From an uncultured Muribaculaceae bacterium (GTDB lineage: Bacteria; Bacteroidota; Bacteroidia; Bacteroidales; Muribaculaceae): a stretch of 64,000 bases of DNA. Of this stretch, positions 35,676 through 43,968 are shown in pieces. The stretch spans positions 26,239-90,238 of the forward strand of contig CAJUOB010000002.1 of the NCBI GenBank assembly GCA_910587915.1. Direction: 5' to 3'. The position numbers and the translations under genes were made by a program. Below the pieces are notes generated by a model. That model was given only the letters and a program-made list of their open reading frames with translations. It did not search any database and had not been told where the DNA came from. The first letter of the stretch is position 1; each line of letters opens with the position of its first letter.

Positions 35676-37208
35676 TTAATTTTTAGAGAGTGGTAGTATT
35701 ATTATAAATTTTGTTCCAACATTGTATTCGCTTTCCACGCGGATGTCGCCACCAAGCTCGCTCACCATCTTGCGCACATATGCAAGACCGAGGCCAAAGC
35801 CTTTGACATCGTGGCGGTTACCGGTCGACACACGGTAGAATTTATCGAATATTTTTTTGAGGTCGTCGCGACGTATGCCTATGCCGTTGTCCTCGATAGT
35901 GATCTGCAGACGCTCGTCGGAAAGGTCGCGCGATGCGACGACGAGGCGCAGGGGGCGCTCCTCGCTGCGGTACTTGACCGCATTGTCGAGGAGATTGAAT
36001 ATCACATTGGTGAAATGCATTTCGTCGACAGTGACGATAGCATCCATGGCATCGAGTTGTGCGCTGATGGAGCCTCCATATTTCTCCACCTTGAGTTTGA
36101 AGGTGTTGACGATATTGAATATGGCTGCATTGGCGTCGATTTCCTCGAGCTTCAGAGTTGCTTTCTGACGGTCGAACATCGACATCTGAAGCACCTTCTC
36201 CACCTGGAAGCGGAGTCGCTTGGTTTCATCGGTTATGACAGTGGATATCTGCTGGAGCATCATGGGCGATTTTCGCACGCTCTGGTCGTTGAGCATCTGA
36301 GCAGCCAATGATATTGATGAAATCGGCGTTTTGAACTCGTGTGTCATATTGTTGATGAAGTCGTTTTTCATCTCGGTGAGCTTCTTCTGGCGGAATGCCA
36401 CGATGATGGTGTAAACAAATATGATCAGCAATATGAATGTGAATGCGAATGCCGGCACAAGGAATGAAATAGCCGAGAAAATATAGTCCGATTTTGTGGG
36501 GAAGTATACTTTGAGATAGTTGTGCGGGCCGGCGCCGTCGTTGGGGAAGAGGGTCTGGATGAACATGTTATCACGGTCGGAGGCAGCTGTCTGGAAACCG
36601 TTAGATTTATAGAGCACGGTTCCGGCATAGTTTGCCACGGCGAACTCGAACGGCACATCGAGCCCGAGTGTGTCGAGCTCCTGACGGAGATAGGTCGAAA
36701 CACGGGCAGAATCGGCACGCTCGCTCACCGGACGGGTGGATGCTTTCGACATGATGTTGAGAATCACATCGTCGAGCATGCCCTTCTGGTAGAGATATCG
36801 GTTGCGGTAATCATCCTGAAAGGCGCGGTAGTGCGCACCGACGGATCCGCCGCTGCTCTGTATCTTTGTAAGCTCCGATATGTCGCCTTTTATGGTGAGG
36901 TCGGCTTCGAGGCCGGTCTTGGTGGTGAATGAGTATTTGATACCATCAAGACGTGGCACGGGGTCGCCGAGATACTGCGACACCACTGCCGAAGTTTCCA
37001 CCTGGCGCACATCTTCCTCGAGGAAGTGGCGGGTTTCGTCCTGCTCCAGATGCGTGGCCACTGCCACAAGGCTCTGGCGGACGCCCTGTGCGAACTGCTC
37101 GTAGCGGATCTGCACTATATTTTTCATGTAGAAAATCTGAATGAACAGAAGTCCCATGAAACACAAGGCCATCACTATGGTCAGTATCCAGATTGTTTGT
37201 TTCTTCAT
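35676..37208 (-). CDS. rprX: Sensor histidine kinase RprX
   Basis: A 510-residue membrane kinase. One span is at residues 8-28 and another around 247-270, enclosing a ~215-residue periplasmic sensor region without a named fold. The HisKA box is NNMTHEFKTPISSI. The ATPase domain has the N box NVIFNLLDNAVKY, G1 DNGIGI and G2 GFGLGLAYV. It is co-transcribed with rprY. The 200-bp upstream region has a -7 box and repeated TGTTAA motifs, described separately. Confidence 0.92.
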   Translation of the reverse strand: MKKQTIWILTIVMALCFMGLLFIQIFYMKNIVQIRYEQFAQGVRQSLVAVATHLEQDETRHFLEEDVRQVETSAVVSQYLGDPVPRLDGIKYSFTTKTGLEADLTIKGDISELTKIQSSGGSVGAHYRAFQDDYRNRYLYQKGMLDDVILNIMSKASTRPVSERADSARVSTYLRQELDTLGLDVPFEFAVANYAGTVLYKSNGFQTAASDRDNMFIQTLFPNDGAGPHNYLKVYFPTKSDYIFSAISFLVPAFAFTFILLIIFVYTIIVAFRQKKLTEMKNDFINNMTHEFKTPISSISLAAQMLNDQSVRKSPMMLQQISTVITDETKRLRFQVEKVLQMSMFDRQKATLKLEEIDANAAIFNIVNTFKLKVEKYGGSISAQLDAMDAIVTVDEMHFTNVIFNLLDNAVKYRSEERPLRLVVASRDLSDERLQITIEDNGIGIRRDDLKKIFDKFYRVSTGNRHDVKGFGLGLAYVRKMVSELGGDIRVESEYNVGTKFIIILPLSKN

Positions 37209-37263
37209 ATTTTAAATCCTCGGGCAGAGCCGCAGAATGGAAATTTTAAAATTAGCTATATTA

Positions 37264-37382
37264 TGTTAACAACGGGTGAATGTTAAAGTTCGAGACCGAA
37301 TAGAGGAAAGCGGGGCGCTCGTTTAACATTTCGCGTCAAAATTAACAAACAAATGTGAAATCGCAAAATTTACCTCTGTTAA
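37264..37382. promoter_or_regulatory. Repeated TGTTAA motifs upstream of rprX
   Basis: TGTTAA or its complement occurs five times in 119 bp: 37264-37269 (within palindromic TGTTAACA), 37281-37286, 37323-37328, 37342-37347 and 37377-37382. This lies between the nhaA stop and the rprX start and may be a binding array for the regulator. Part of the excess is explained by local AT-richness. Confidence 0.4.
37337..37363 (-). promoter_or_regulatory. rprX promoter with sequence shared with the nhaA promoter
   Basis: On the minus strand a -7 box TAATTTTG occupies 37337-37344. The plus-strand ATTAACAAAC (37341-37350) and GTGAAATCG (37355-37363) both recur before nhaA at 38870-38879 and 38880-38888. 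The leader to rprX would be about 128 nt. Confidence 0.5.
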
Positions 37383-37411
37383 AAGAAGTTAGCGACCATT
37401 TTTCGGCACTT

Positions 37412-38842
37412 TTATTCCTCAACAGCATCGGGAGCGACACCCTTGGGCAAAGTAAAGTGCAGCCATACGAAGCCCGCGATTCCGGCAATGAGCGATCCGG
37501 CCACGATGCCGAGCTTGGCATGGTCGAGAAGATAGGCCTGCGCCGGATCGGCGGCATCGAAAGTGAGTGTGGCGATGAAAAGCGACACTGTGAAACCAAT
37601 GCCGCCAAGCATGGCGATCGACGACATCATGTGCCAGTTGGCATGTGCCGGCATGGGCGCGAGACGCAGCTTCACGGCAAGCCATGAGAACGACAGGATG
37701 CCAAGGAACTTACCGCCAACCAACGCGAGCATAACCGCAAGCGATATGCCTTCGAATACGTTTGCAGGATTCATGTCGAGCAAGAAGATACCTGCATTGG
37801 CGAAAGCGAAAAGAGGCACGATGAAGAAATTGACAATAGGATGCAGTGAGTCCTCGAGGTCCTGAAGAGGAGATATGACTTTGTCGGATGCGCTTTCGAC
37901 TTCCTTCAGCCAGTTCATCTGCTCTTTGTCGAGGATTGATTTGCGCTCGAGGTCCTCTTCGTCGTCCTGCGAGAAGTGCGATATGGACCTGCGGATAATC
38001 TTGATATACTTCTTGGGGGCGAATACAGGTGATGCCGGCACACAGAACGCCACAAGCACACCGGCGATAGTGGGATGGATGCCGGAATTGAGGAACAGGA
38101 ACCATATGACACCGCCTATGCCAAGATAGAATATCTTGCTCTTGATACGCATCACCGAGCCAAGCAGCAACACGCCAAGGAGCACGGCGGCATAGACAAG
38201 CAGCATCACCTCGATATGCGATGAATAGAAGGCAGCAATGACTATGATGCCACCGATGTCGTCGACCACAGCGAGAGTTGTGAGGAAAATTTTGAGCGAC
38301 ATGGGTACACGCTTGCCAAGCATGGCAAGGACACCGAGCGAAAATGCGATGTCGGTGGCCATGGGAATCGCTGCGCCGCCTGAGTAATCAGTGCCGCGGG
38401 CCATGATGAAATAAATGAGCACCGGCACCACCATGCCGCCGACAGCGCCTACAATGGGCAAAAGAGCCTGCTTGAACGACGACAACTCGCCGACAAGCAC
38501 CTCGCGCTTGATCTCAAGACCGATCGTAAAGAAGAAAATGGCCATGAGAGCATCGTTGATAAACGAAAGCAAGGACATAGGATGTCCGCTATGACTAAAA
38601 AAATTGAAGTCGCCCAATTGCAGACGCACTTCCTGTTCCCAGAATGAAAAATAGGTGTGGTTAATACCCGGTATATTGGCGACAATCAATGCAAGTACAG
38701 TGGCGGCAATGAGGACGTTGCCACCGGTGGCATGACGTCGTATGGCCTGACGGGCAGAGAAAAATATACCCGAGTCGAACACAGAGCGTTCCTCGGTATC
38801 CCAGGTAGCATGTGTTCTACGATGTGATGAATTGTGTTCCAT
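37412..38842 (-). CDS. nhaA: Na+/H+ antiporter NhaA
   Basis: A 476-residue, roughly 12-helix antiporter that expels sodium using the proton gradient. It shows PMATDIAFSLGVLAML and the paired aspartates in VVDDIGGIIVIAAF that bind Na+. The loop around residues 270-330 is longer and more charged than in the enterobacterial protein, and the N-terminal ~30 residues are polar. It is divergent from a lipoprotein gene and adjacent to rprXY, sharing promoter sequence with rprX, which points to joint control by sodium or pH. Confidence 0.95.
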   Translation of the reverse strand: MEHNSSHRRTHATWDTEERSVFDSGIFFSARQAIRRHATGGNVLIAATVLALIVANIPGINHTYFSFWEQEVRLQLGDFNFFSHSGHPMSLLSFINDALMAIFFFTIGLEIKREVLVGELSSFKQALLPIVGAVGGMVVPVLIYFIMARGTDYSGGAAIPMATDIAFSLGVLAMLGKRVPMSLKIFLTTLAVVDDIGGIIVIAAFYSSHIEVMLLVYAAVLLGVLLLGSVMRIKSKIFYLGIGGVIWFLFLNSGIHPTIAGVLVAFCVPASPVFAPKKYIKIIRRSISHFSQDDEEDLERKSILDKEQMNWLKEVESASDKVISPLQDLEDSLHPIVNFFIVPLFAFANAGIFLLDMNPANVFEGISLAVMLALVGGKFLGILSFSWLAVKLRLAPMPAHANWHMMSSIAMLGGIGFTVSLFIATLTFDAADPAQAYLLDHAKLGIVAGSLIAGIAGFVWLHFTLPKGVAPDAVEE

Positions 38843-38864
38843 GTTATTCCGTTAATCAATATTT

Positions 38865-38888
38865 CAATAATTAACAAACGTGAAATCG
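38865..38888 (-). promoter_or_regulatory. nhaA upstream element matching the rprX promoter
   Basis: ATTAACAAAC directly followed by GTGAAATCG (38870-38888), 28-46 bp upstream of nhaA. The rprX copy has the same two blocks with 4 bases inserted. The minus strand here reads TAATTATTG (38865-38873), one base longer than the rprX -7 box. Confidence 0.45.
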
Positions 38889-38922
38889 ATACTGTTTGAT
38901 ATACCCGTCGTAAAAATTTAGT

Positions 38923-38930
38923 TATATTTG
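38923..38930 (+). promoter_or_regulatory. -7 box for the lipoprotein/PagL-like operon
   Basis: TATATTTG, ending 8 nt before the ATG at 38938; transcript nearly leaderless. Confidence 0.6.
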
Positions 38931-38937
38931 CAGCCTT

Positions 38938-39864
38938 ATGAAAAAGCAATCGTATCTCATTTATATTATACTCTTATTTCTAACACTAACAACTGCCGGC
39001 TGCAACAACGATATATTCATCACCCCAATGAAGGTGTCGGCAGAAAGTGTGGAACTTGGCCCCGACCGGCCGACGGCCAGCGTGCATATCGACGGTGACT
39101 GGCATTTCAAGGGAGCCGAATATACCGGTGACAATGAATACCAGTGGGCCTATGCCGACAAGGATGAATGCCGGTTCGAGACTCCTTTCCTCGATTTCAC
39201 AATAAAGATACACGAGCACGACATCGATATGACTTTGGAAACATATCTGGGCTCAGCTCCAGGTGAAATAAATATATTTGTGGCCAATGAATTCGATGAT
39301 AAAATCATAACAGCAACCATCGAGCCAACAGGTGAATTCAAAATCGACATCAAGGATATATCTTATACTTTAGACCGATGGAGCGGCTATCCCGACCAGG
39401 ACAAGACATATGCCATACTCGTAGTTTCTTTCCCGGAAGGGCCTGAAGAGGATATGTGGTACAGCTTCCCGGCTCCAAAGGCAATGCCGGTGCTTTACTG
39501 GTTCGAATCGTGGGACGGTGGCTCGGTATTCGCTGACCGTGTGCTAAGCAGCGGACACAAGGTGCCGGTGCCGTCCTACAGCAAGACTGAATACTACTTT
39601 GACTGGGAATTGCTGGGCGATGAAGTGTCCCTTAGCATGAGACGCAAGGATTTCAACACCACCCACTACCCTGCTCTCCCGGAGCCTCTATTCCTTGAAG
39701 CTGGAGTGCCGGTGAAATTATACCTGCGATGCGACTACGAAAGTCTGGGATTTAATGGCACCATCAAGGCCGAGAATTGCCACACCGGCGAGATTAAGGA
39801 CATAGACTTCGTGCTGCACATGCTCATGCCCATGAAATTCCACGCAACTGTCGAACCAATATGA
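38938..39864 (+). CDS. Lipoprotein of unknown function
   Basis: A 308-residue lipoprotein: signal peptide MKKQSYLIYIILLFL..., lipobox TTAGC with Cys at residue 22. The mature part begins with a short beta-rich domain (SVELGPDRPTASVHIDGDWH) like those opening many Bacteroidales surface lipoproteins, then a Trp/Tyr/Asp-rich beta protein. No catalytic motif is seen. The stop overlaps the start of the PagL-like barrel gene (ATGA), so the pair is co-translated and may form one outer-membrane unit. Confidence 0.75.
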   Translation: MKKQSYLIYIILLFLTLTTAGCNNDIFITPMKVSAESVELGPDRPTASVHIDGDWHFKGAEYTGDNEYQWAYADKDECRFETPFLDFTIKIHEHDIDMTLETYLGSAPGEINIFVANEFDDKIITATIEPTGEFKIDIKDISYTLDRWSGYPDQDKTYAILVVSFPEGPEEDMWYSFPAPKAMPVLYWFESWDGGSVFADRVLSSGHKVPVPSYSKTEYYFDWELLGDEVSLSMRRKDFNTTHYPALPEPLFLEAGVPVKLYLRCDYESLGFNGTIKAENCHTGEIKDIDFVLHMLMPMKFHATVEPI

Positions 39865-41054
39865 AAAGGACTCTAATCTTAGCCGCCGCATGCGCTGCGG
39901 CACTGGCGGCTTCTGCCAGCGATTCTACTGCAGTGGCACATAGGCTGGAACTGTCGGTGCGTGGCGCCTACGTGCTGCCGACAAATAAAATAGTGAAAGG
40001 CGGAAACCGCTATGATGCCACTACACGCTCGGCATTCGGCGGTGCGCTGGAGTACTCATTCTCATTCTCGCCCAAGTCGCGCTACGGGCGATATTATCCA
40101 TATGCCTATCAAGGCGTCGGAGTAGGGTTCACGGCGTTCAACAGCTCGAAGGTGACCGGAAATCCGGTGAACATATATGTGCTACAGGGATCGCGCATAG
40201 CCACGCTATCGCCGCGTCTGACTCTCGACTACGAATGGAATTTCGGCGTATCGGCCGGATGGCACAAAATCGGCGAAGCGAATCCTTTCGACTACACCGA
40301 CATTGACGGTTTCGGCTCGCATGTGAATGCATATATCGACCTCGGGTTGAAACTGAATTACGCCGTGAGCAATCGCCTGAGCATAACGGCGGGAGTGAAC
40401 ATATCGCATTTCTCGAACGGAAACACCGACTATCCCAACCCCGGCGTAAACGTGCTGTGGGGCAAGGTGGGAGTGCTATGGACGCTGGGCGACGCGCCGA
40501 CACTGCCCCGCCCCGACTGGAGCGACTTCGAACAACATGTATCCTACGACATCACCGCCTATGGGGCATGGCGCAAGAATCTATACGACAGCAGCTACGG
40601 CTACGATTTCCTCGAGCCGGACGTACGCCTTATTCCAGGGCACTTCGGCGTCGGGGGCTTAAATGTAAACCCTATGTGGCACTTCAACCCGATATTTTCA
40701 GTAGGTGGATCGCTTGATTTCCAATATGATGAAGGTGCCAATCTAAGCCCCTACAAAGTGCCTTCGACATCAGCCGAGAACCCTAAGTTCTACCGGCAGC
40801 CGTTCAGCCACCGGGTGATGGCAGGCGTGAGCGCCCGCATAGAACTGCAGATGCCCATCTTCGCCGTCAACATAGGCATAGGACATAGCGTGTACGCGCC
40901 CGGAGGCCGGGATCTCAGAGGTTGGTATCAGATGTTCACGCTAAAAACATTCATTACGAAAAATCTGTATCTGAGTACCGGATACCGGTTGGAACGCTTC
41001 CGCAATCCGGGCAACCTGATGCTGGGTGCCGGTTGGCGATTCAATGCCCGCTGA
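39861..41054 (+). CDS. PagL-like outer-membrane barrel (lipid A deacylase/acyloxyacyl hydrolase family)
   Basis: A 397-residue exported beta-barrel with signal peptide ending in LAASAS. Residues ~170-185, NISHFSNGNTDYPNPGVN, match the His-Phe-Ser-Asn-Gly signature holding the catalytic His and Ser of PagL-type lipid A 3-O-deacylases. Alternating aromatic beta strands (YYPYAYQGVGVGFTAF, HFGVGGLNVNPMWHF) and the terminal GAGWRFNAR fit an outer-membrane barrel. It is about twice the length of classical PagL, so it may have an additional barrel half. Translationally coupled to the lipoprotein upstream. Its 3' end overlaps the convergent GH43 gene by 14 bp. Confidence 0.72.
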   Translation: MKRTLILAAACAAALAASASDSTAVAHRLELSVRGAYVLPTNKIVKGGNRYDATTRSAFGGALEYSFSFSPKSRYGRYYPYAYQGVGVGFTAFNSSKVTGNPVNIYVLQGSRIATLSPRLTLDYEWNFGVSAGWHKIGEANPFDYTDIDGFGSHVNAYIDLGLKLNYAVSNRLSITAGVNISHFSNGNTDYPNPGVNVLWGKVGVLWTLGDAPTLPRPDWSDFEQHVSYDITAYGAWRKNLYDSSYGYDFLEPDVRLIPGHFGVGGLNVNPMWHFNPIFSVGGSLDFQYDEGANLSPYKVPSTSAENPKFYRQPFSHRVMAGVSARIELQMPIFAVNIGIGHSVYAPGGRDLRGWYQMFTLKTFITKNLYLSTGYRLERFRNPGNLMLGAGWRFNAR

Positions 41055-42027
41055 GCACCAGGGAGTCGCCGGATAGGTCGACTTCGAAGAAATGCGGGCG
41101 GCGCACATAGTGCCCGCTACTGTCGTCGTGGCTATGCACAGACATCAACGTACGGCCATCGAAGGTGCGGAAGAGCATGCCGTGACCATAGTTAGGGGGC
41201 GTAATAGGCTCGGTCGACTGAATCCATGGCCCGTCGAGTGTACCGCCGGCGGAATACGCCACTCCCTGTGTATAGTCCTTGTACACCCAACTGGTCCACA
41301 GCATGCCAAGACGACCGGTATCGGTGCGGAACAGGAAGGGTCCATCGGTTACACGGTTAGGCCCCTCGATGCCTTCGACAATTTCACGACTCCAAGGCGA
41401 GTCGGAAGCCCGAAACAGGATTTCGCCATTGCCTACGGAGCTGCCGAGGTCGGGAGCAAGCTCGATTTTCTCGATCGTGCCATCCCAGTTCTGAAGCCAT
41501 TCCCAGCAATAGACCATGTAGGGCTTACCATCGGTATCGACCCAGAACGTGCCGTCGAGCGTAAGCTTGTCGGCCGGTAGAATAAGTTTGTCGGAAATAG
41601 GACGATAGGGACCATCGGGGGTATCGGCCACAAGTATATGCGATGCTCGCCGGTCGAGGCGTGCGCCACGGAATTCGCCTATGCTGTCGGCCGTGTTGGT
41701 GAATGTGGCAAAATAATAGTATTTTCCATTATATGGATGTAGCTCGGCTGCCCATATCATAGGATGAGGTCCCATCCACGATGTGGTGTCGATCTCCACG
41801 ACATCGTATGGTCCGGCCCACATGGCGAGGTCTTTGCTTTTCCACATGCGTCCCCCTGTACCGGTCATATAGTAGAGGCCTGAGACACTGTCGGCGAGGA
41901 CAAACGGGTCGCTTAGCACGATCGAATCGACGGGAGTGTCGAATACAGTGGATTGAGCCACATCGGTGGTGTGGTGATTTCCGCATGCTGCCAGTATGAG
42001 CATGGACAGAGGCAGGAGCTTTTTCAT
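41041..42027 (-). CDS. Glycoside hydrolase family 43 lipoprotein
   Basis: A 328-residue lipid-anchored (LAAC, Cys15) five-bladed propeller hydrolase, probably acting on arabinose- or xylose-containing glycans. The catalytic set is visible: general base Asp40 (LSDPFVLAD), pKa-setting Asp158 (LDGTFWVDTDGKPY) and general acid Glu221 (GIEGPNRVTDGPF). There is no extra carbohydrate-binding module. The ATG at 42027 starts the lipoprotein signal peptide; upstream in-frame codons overlap the DUF695 gene. No SusC/SusD pair is near. Confidence 0.92.
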   Translation of the reverse strand: MKKLLPLSMLILAACGNHHTTDVAQSTVFDTPVDSIVLSDPFVLADSVSGLYYMTGTGGRMWKSKDLAMWAGPYDVVEIDTTSWMGPHPMIWAAELHPYNGKYYYFATFTNTADSIGEFRGARLDRRASHILVADTPDGPYRPISDKLILPADKLTLDGTFWVDTDGKPYMVYCWEWLQNWDGTIEKIELAPDLGSSVGNGEILFRASDSPWSREIVEGIEGPNRVTDGPFLFRTDTGRLGMLWTSWVYKDYTQGVAYSAGGTLDGPWIQSTEPITPPNYGHGMLFRTFDGRTLMSVHSHDDSSGHYVRRPHFFEVDLSGDSLVLSGH

Positions 42028-42028
42028 G

Positions 42029-42493
42029 TCAGTCGTCGATAGTGTCGGTGAGACCGGCTTCAACAGCCGATGCACAGATGGATTTCATTTCGTCGTATTC
42101 GGCCCACTCGGGGTCGTTTTCGGCATAAATGCTGAGAGGCAACTGAGGGAATGGAGCGAGGACGCGGTTGAGGAATGTTCCAAAAACTTCGGTACTGAAA
42201 GTGTAGAACACCCAGTTGCGTTCTCCGGCACCGGTGTATATGCCTGTAAGCAAGGCTGTGTTCTTTCCTTTCAGGGCTTCCTCGAAGGCATCTGTTATCT
42301 TTTCGAGGAGTTCGGCATCGTCGTCGGAAGGGAATCCGTATTCGCCGGCGGGTGTATAGGGCAATGTAACTTCCACACGGATGTTGTTGCGCTCGCGCGA
42401 GCGATATTTCTCAACATCGATGCGACCAGTGACAATAATAGTGCGCCCGTCGTCGCCCGAAGCAGGAAAAGTGAACCATTCGTTTTTAGCCAT
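42029..42493 (-). CDS. DUF695-like protein
   Basis: A 154-residue cytosolic protein. EWFTFPASGDDGRTIIVTGRID, split over the first 30 residues, and the later ERNWVFYTFSTEVFGTFL and YAENDPEWAEYDEM fit the DUF695 family as I remember it, whose function is unknown. The ATG at 42493 is chosen because a -7 box lies 45 bp upstream and a longer frame would start before it. It ends one base before the GH43 start codon. Confidence 0.72.
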   Translation of the reverse strand: MAKNEWFTFPASGDDGRTIIVTGRIDVEKYRSRERNNIRVEVTLPYTPAGEYGFPSDDDAELLEKITDAFEEALKGKNTALLTGIYTGAGERNWVFYTFSTEVFGTFLNRVLAPFPQLPLSIYAENDPEWAEYDEMKSICASAVEAGLTDTIDD

Positions 42494-42537
42494 GGTGAAT
42501 ATATGTATTACGTGATTTTCAATAATAGGTTGTGGCA

Positions 42538-42545
42538 CAAAGATA
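42538..42545 (-). promoter_or_regulatory. -7 box for the DUF695-GH43 pair
   Basis: TATCTTTG on the minus strand, 45 bp before the DUF695 start. Confidence 0.55.
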
Positions 42546-42613
42546 GCGAAATAAAATGAATCATAGGATGAATGGAGCAAGCATTCATTCTATGATTCAT
42601 CTATGAGATAAAA

Positions 42614-42992
42614 AAGAACCGGTCGGAGTATAAGCCGGGTTATGTGGCGCGTGTACTTTCCCGAAAGAGAGATGCACGGCACCGTCCGTCATTTATCTGG
42701 CTCCCGAAGGAGCGGTGAGCAGTCTACCCCCCGGCAATGGACGAGCAGCCCTTAAATGCCGGTATACTTGACCTTGCAACCCATAAGATGTGCGGCGCGC
42801 AATGTCGCCATCGCGCCCGGTGAGCTCTTACCTCGCCTTTTCACCCTTACCCGCGATGCGGGCGGTTGTTTTCTGTCACATTGTCTCTACCGTTACCGAT
42901 AGCTTCCCGTTAGGAAATATGGTGCTCTTCGTTGCCCGGACTTTCCTCACGTCCTTTACAGGAAGAACGCGCGACGGACCCTCCGGCCGGAA
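42614..42992 (-). ncRNA. rnpB: RNase P RNA (bacterial class A)
   Basis: The catalytic RNA that trims the 5' leader of pre-tRNAs. On the minus strand the universal P4 core GAGGAAAGTCCGGGC is followed later by GGGTAAGGGTGAAAAGGCG and AGAGCTCACCGG. The 3' end carries ACATAACCCGGCTTAT, the partner strand of P4. The 5' CCGGCCGG near 42980 pairs with CCGACCGG near the 3' end to form P1. A T run follows on the minus strand (42611-42615), giving a terminator. Exact ends are estimated from P1. Confidence 0.95.
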
Positions 42993-43000
42993 CCTTTTTT

Positions 43001-43113
43001 AAAATTATGAATTATGAATTATGTTATCAAAATACGGCATTGAATTATGAATTATGTTGTCAAAATATGATTTTATTAATTCATAATTCATTAATTCACA
43101 AATTCATAATTCC
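43001..43113. repeat. AT-rich direct and inverted repeats between rnpB and lpxA
   Basis: Two 26-bp direct copies built on GAATTATGAATTATG (43009-43034 and 43042-43067) differ at one base and have a 33-bp period. The complementary motif ATTCATAATTCA follows at about 43078-43110, so the stretch can fold. Similar AATTATGAATTATG repeats are frequent between genes in Bacteroidales. Confidence 0.7.
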
Positions 43114-43115
43114 AT

Positions 43116-43889
43116 TTAGTAGCCGCGGACGATGCCGCGTTCGGAACTTTTGACGAAGGTGAGGATGGTGTCGCGTACTTCGTTGGCGGTGACTTCGCTT
43201 TCGATGTGAGCAACGGCTTCGGTGACATTCATGCCGCTGTTGTAGAGCAGGCGATAGATTTCCTCGATTTCGTTGATGGTCTCGTTGGAGAAACGACGAC
43301 GCTTGAGACCGACAATATTGATGCCGGCGTAGGATATTGGTTCGCGAGCCGCACGGATGAAGGGTGGAATGTCTTTGTTGACCAAAGCACCGCCCTGAAG
43401 CATTACATAGGATCCGATGTGGCAGAACTGATGGATAAGGCTACCACCACCAATTACAGCGAAGTCATCGACCACTACTTCTCCGGCAAACTGGGTGGCA
43501 TTGCTCACAATCACATTGTTGCCAATCACGCAGTCGTGTGCCACATGAGTATATGCCATCAGCAGGGTGTTGGAACCCACCACGGTCTTGCCTTTGGATG
43601 CAGTGCCACGGTTCACGGTGGTGCACTCGCGCAGAGTGGTGCCGTCGCCGATGATAGCGACAGTCTCCTCGCCGTGGAATTTGAGGTCCTGCGGAATAGC
43701 ACTGACCACAGCACCGGGAAATATTGTGACATTGCGGCCAATGCGGGCACCAGAGAGAATGGTGACGTTACTTCCGATTTTGCAACCTTCACCAATCTCG
43801 ACATTGGAGTCGATGGTGGTGAAAGGTCCTATTTCGACATCTGCGGCAATTTTGGCGTCGGGATGTACGCAAGCCAGTTGATGAATCAT
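43116..43889 (-). CDS. lpxA: UDP-N-acetylglucosamine acyltransferase
   Basis: A 257-residue left-handed beta-helix enzyme that adds the first 3-hydroxyacyl chain to UDP-GlcNAc in lipid A synthesis. Hexapeptide repeats run through residues 1-190; the catalytic His118 is in THVAHDC, and GGSLIHQFCHIG and RAAREPISYAGINIVGLKRR follow as in LpxA. The C-terminal helical domain is present. Third gene of the lpxD-lpxC/fabZ-lpxA cluster, 79 bp after the fusion gene. Confidence 0.96.
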   Translation of the reverse strand: MIHQLACVHPDAKIAADVEIGPFTTIDSNVEIGEGCKIGSNVTILSGARIGRNVTIFPGAVVSAIPQDLKFHGEETVAIIGDGTTLRECTTVNRGTASKGKTVVGSNTLLMAYTHVAHDCVIGNNVIVSNATQFAGEVVVDDFAVIGGGSLIHQFCHIGSYVMLQGGALVNKDIPPFIRAAREPISYAGINIVGLKRRRFSNETINEIEEIYRLLYNSGMNVTEAVAHIESEVTANEVRDTILTFVKSSERGIVRGY

Positions 43890-43968
43890 TTTTACGCTTG
43901 TGTTAGAGGATTAAGTCTACAGCCATGATGGCTGTAGACTACGGCTTCCAGGAAAAAAGCCTTATTAT

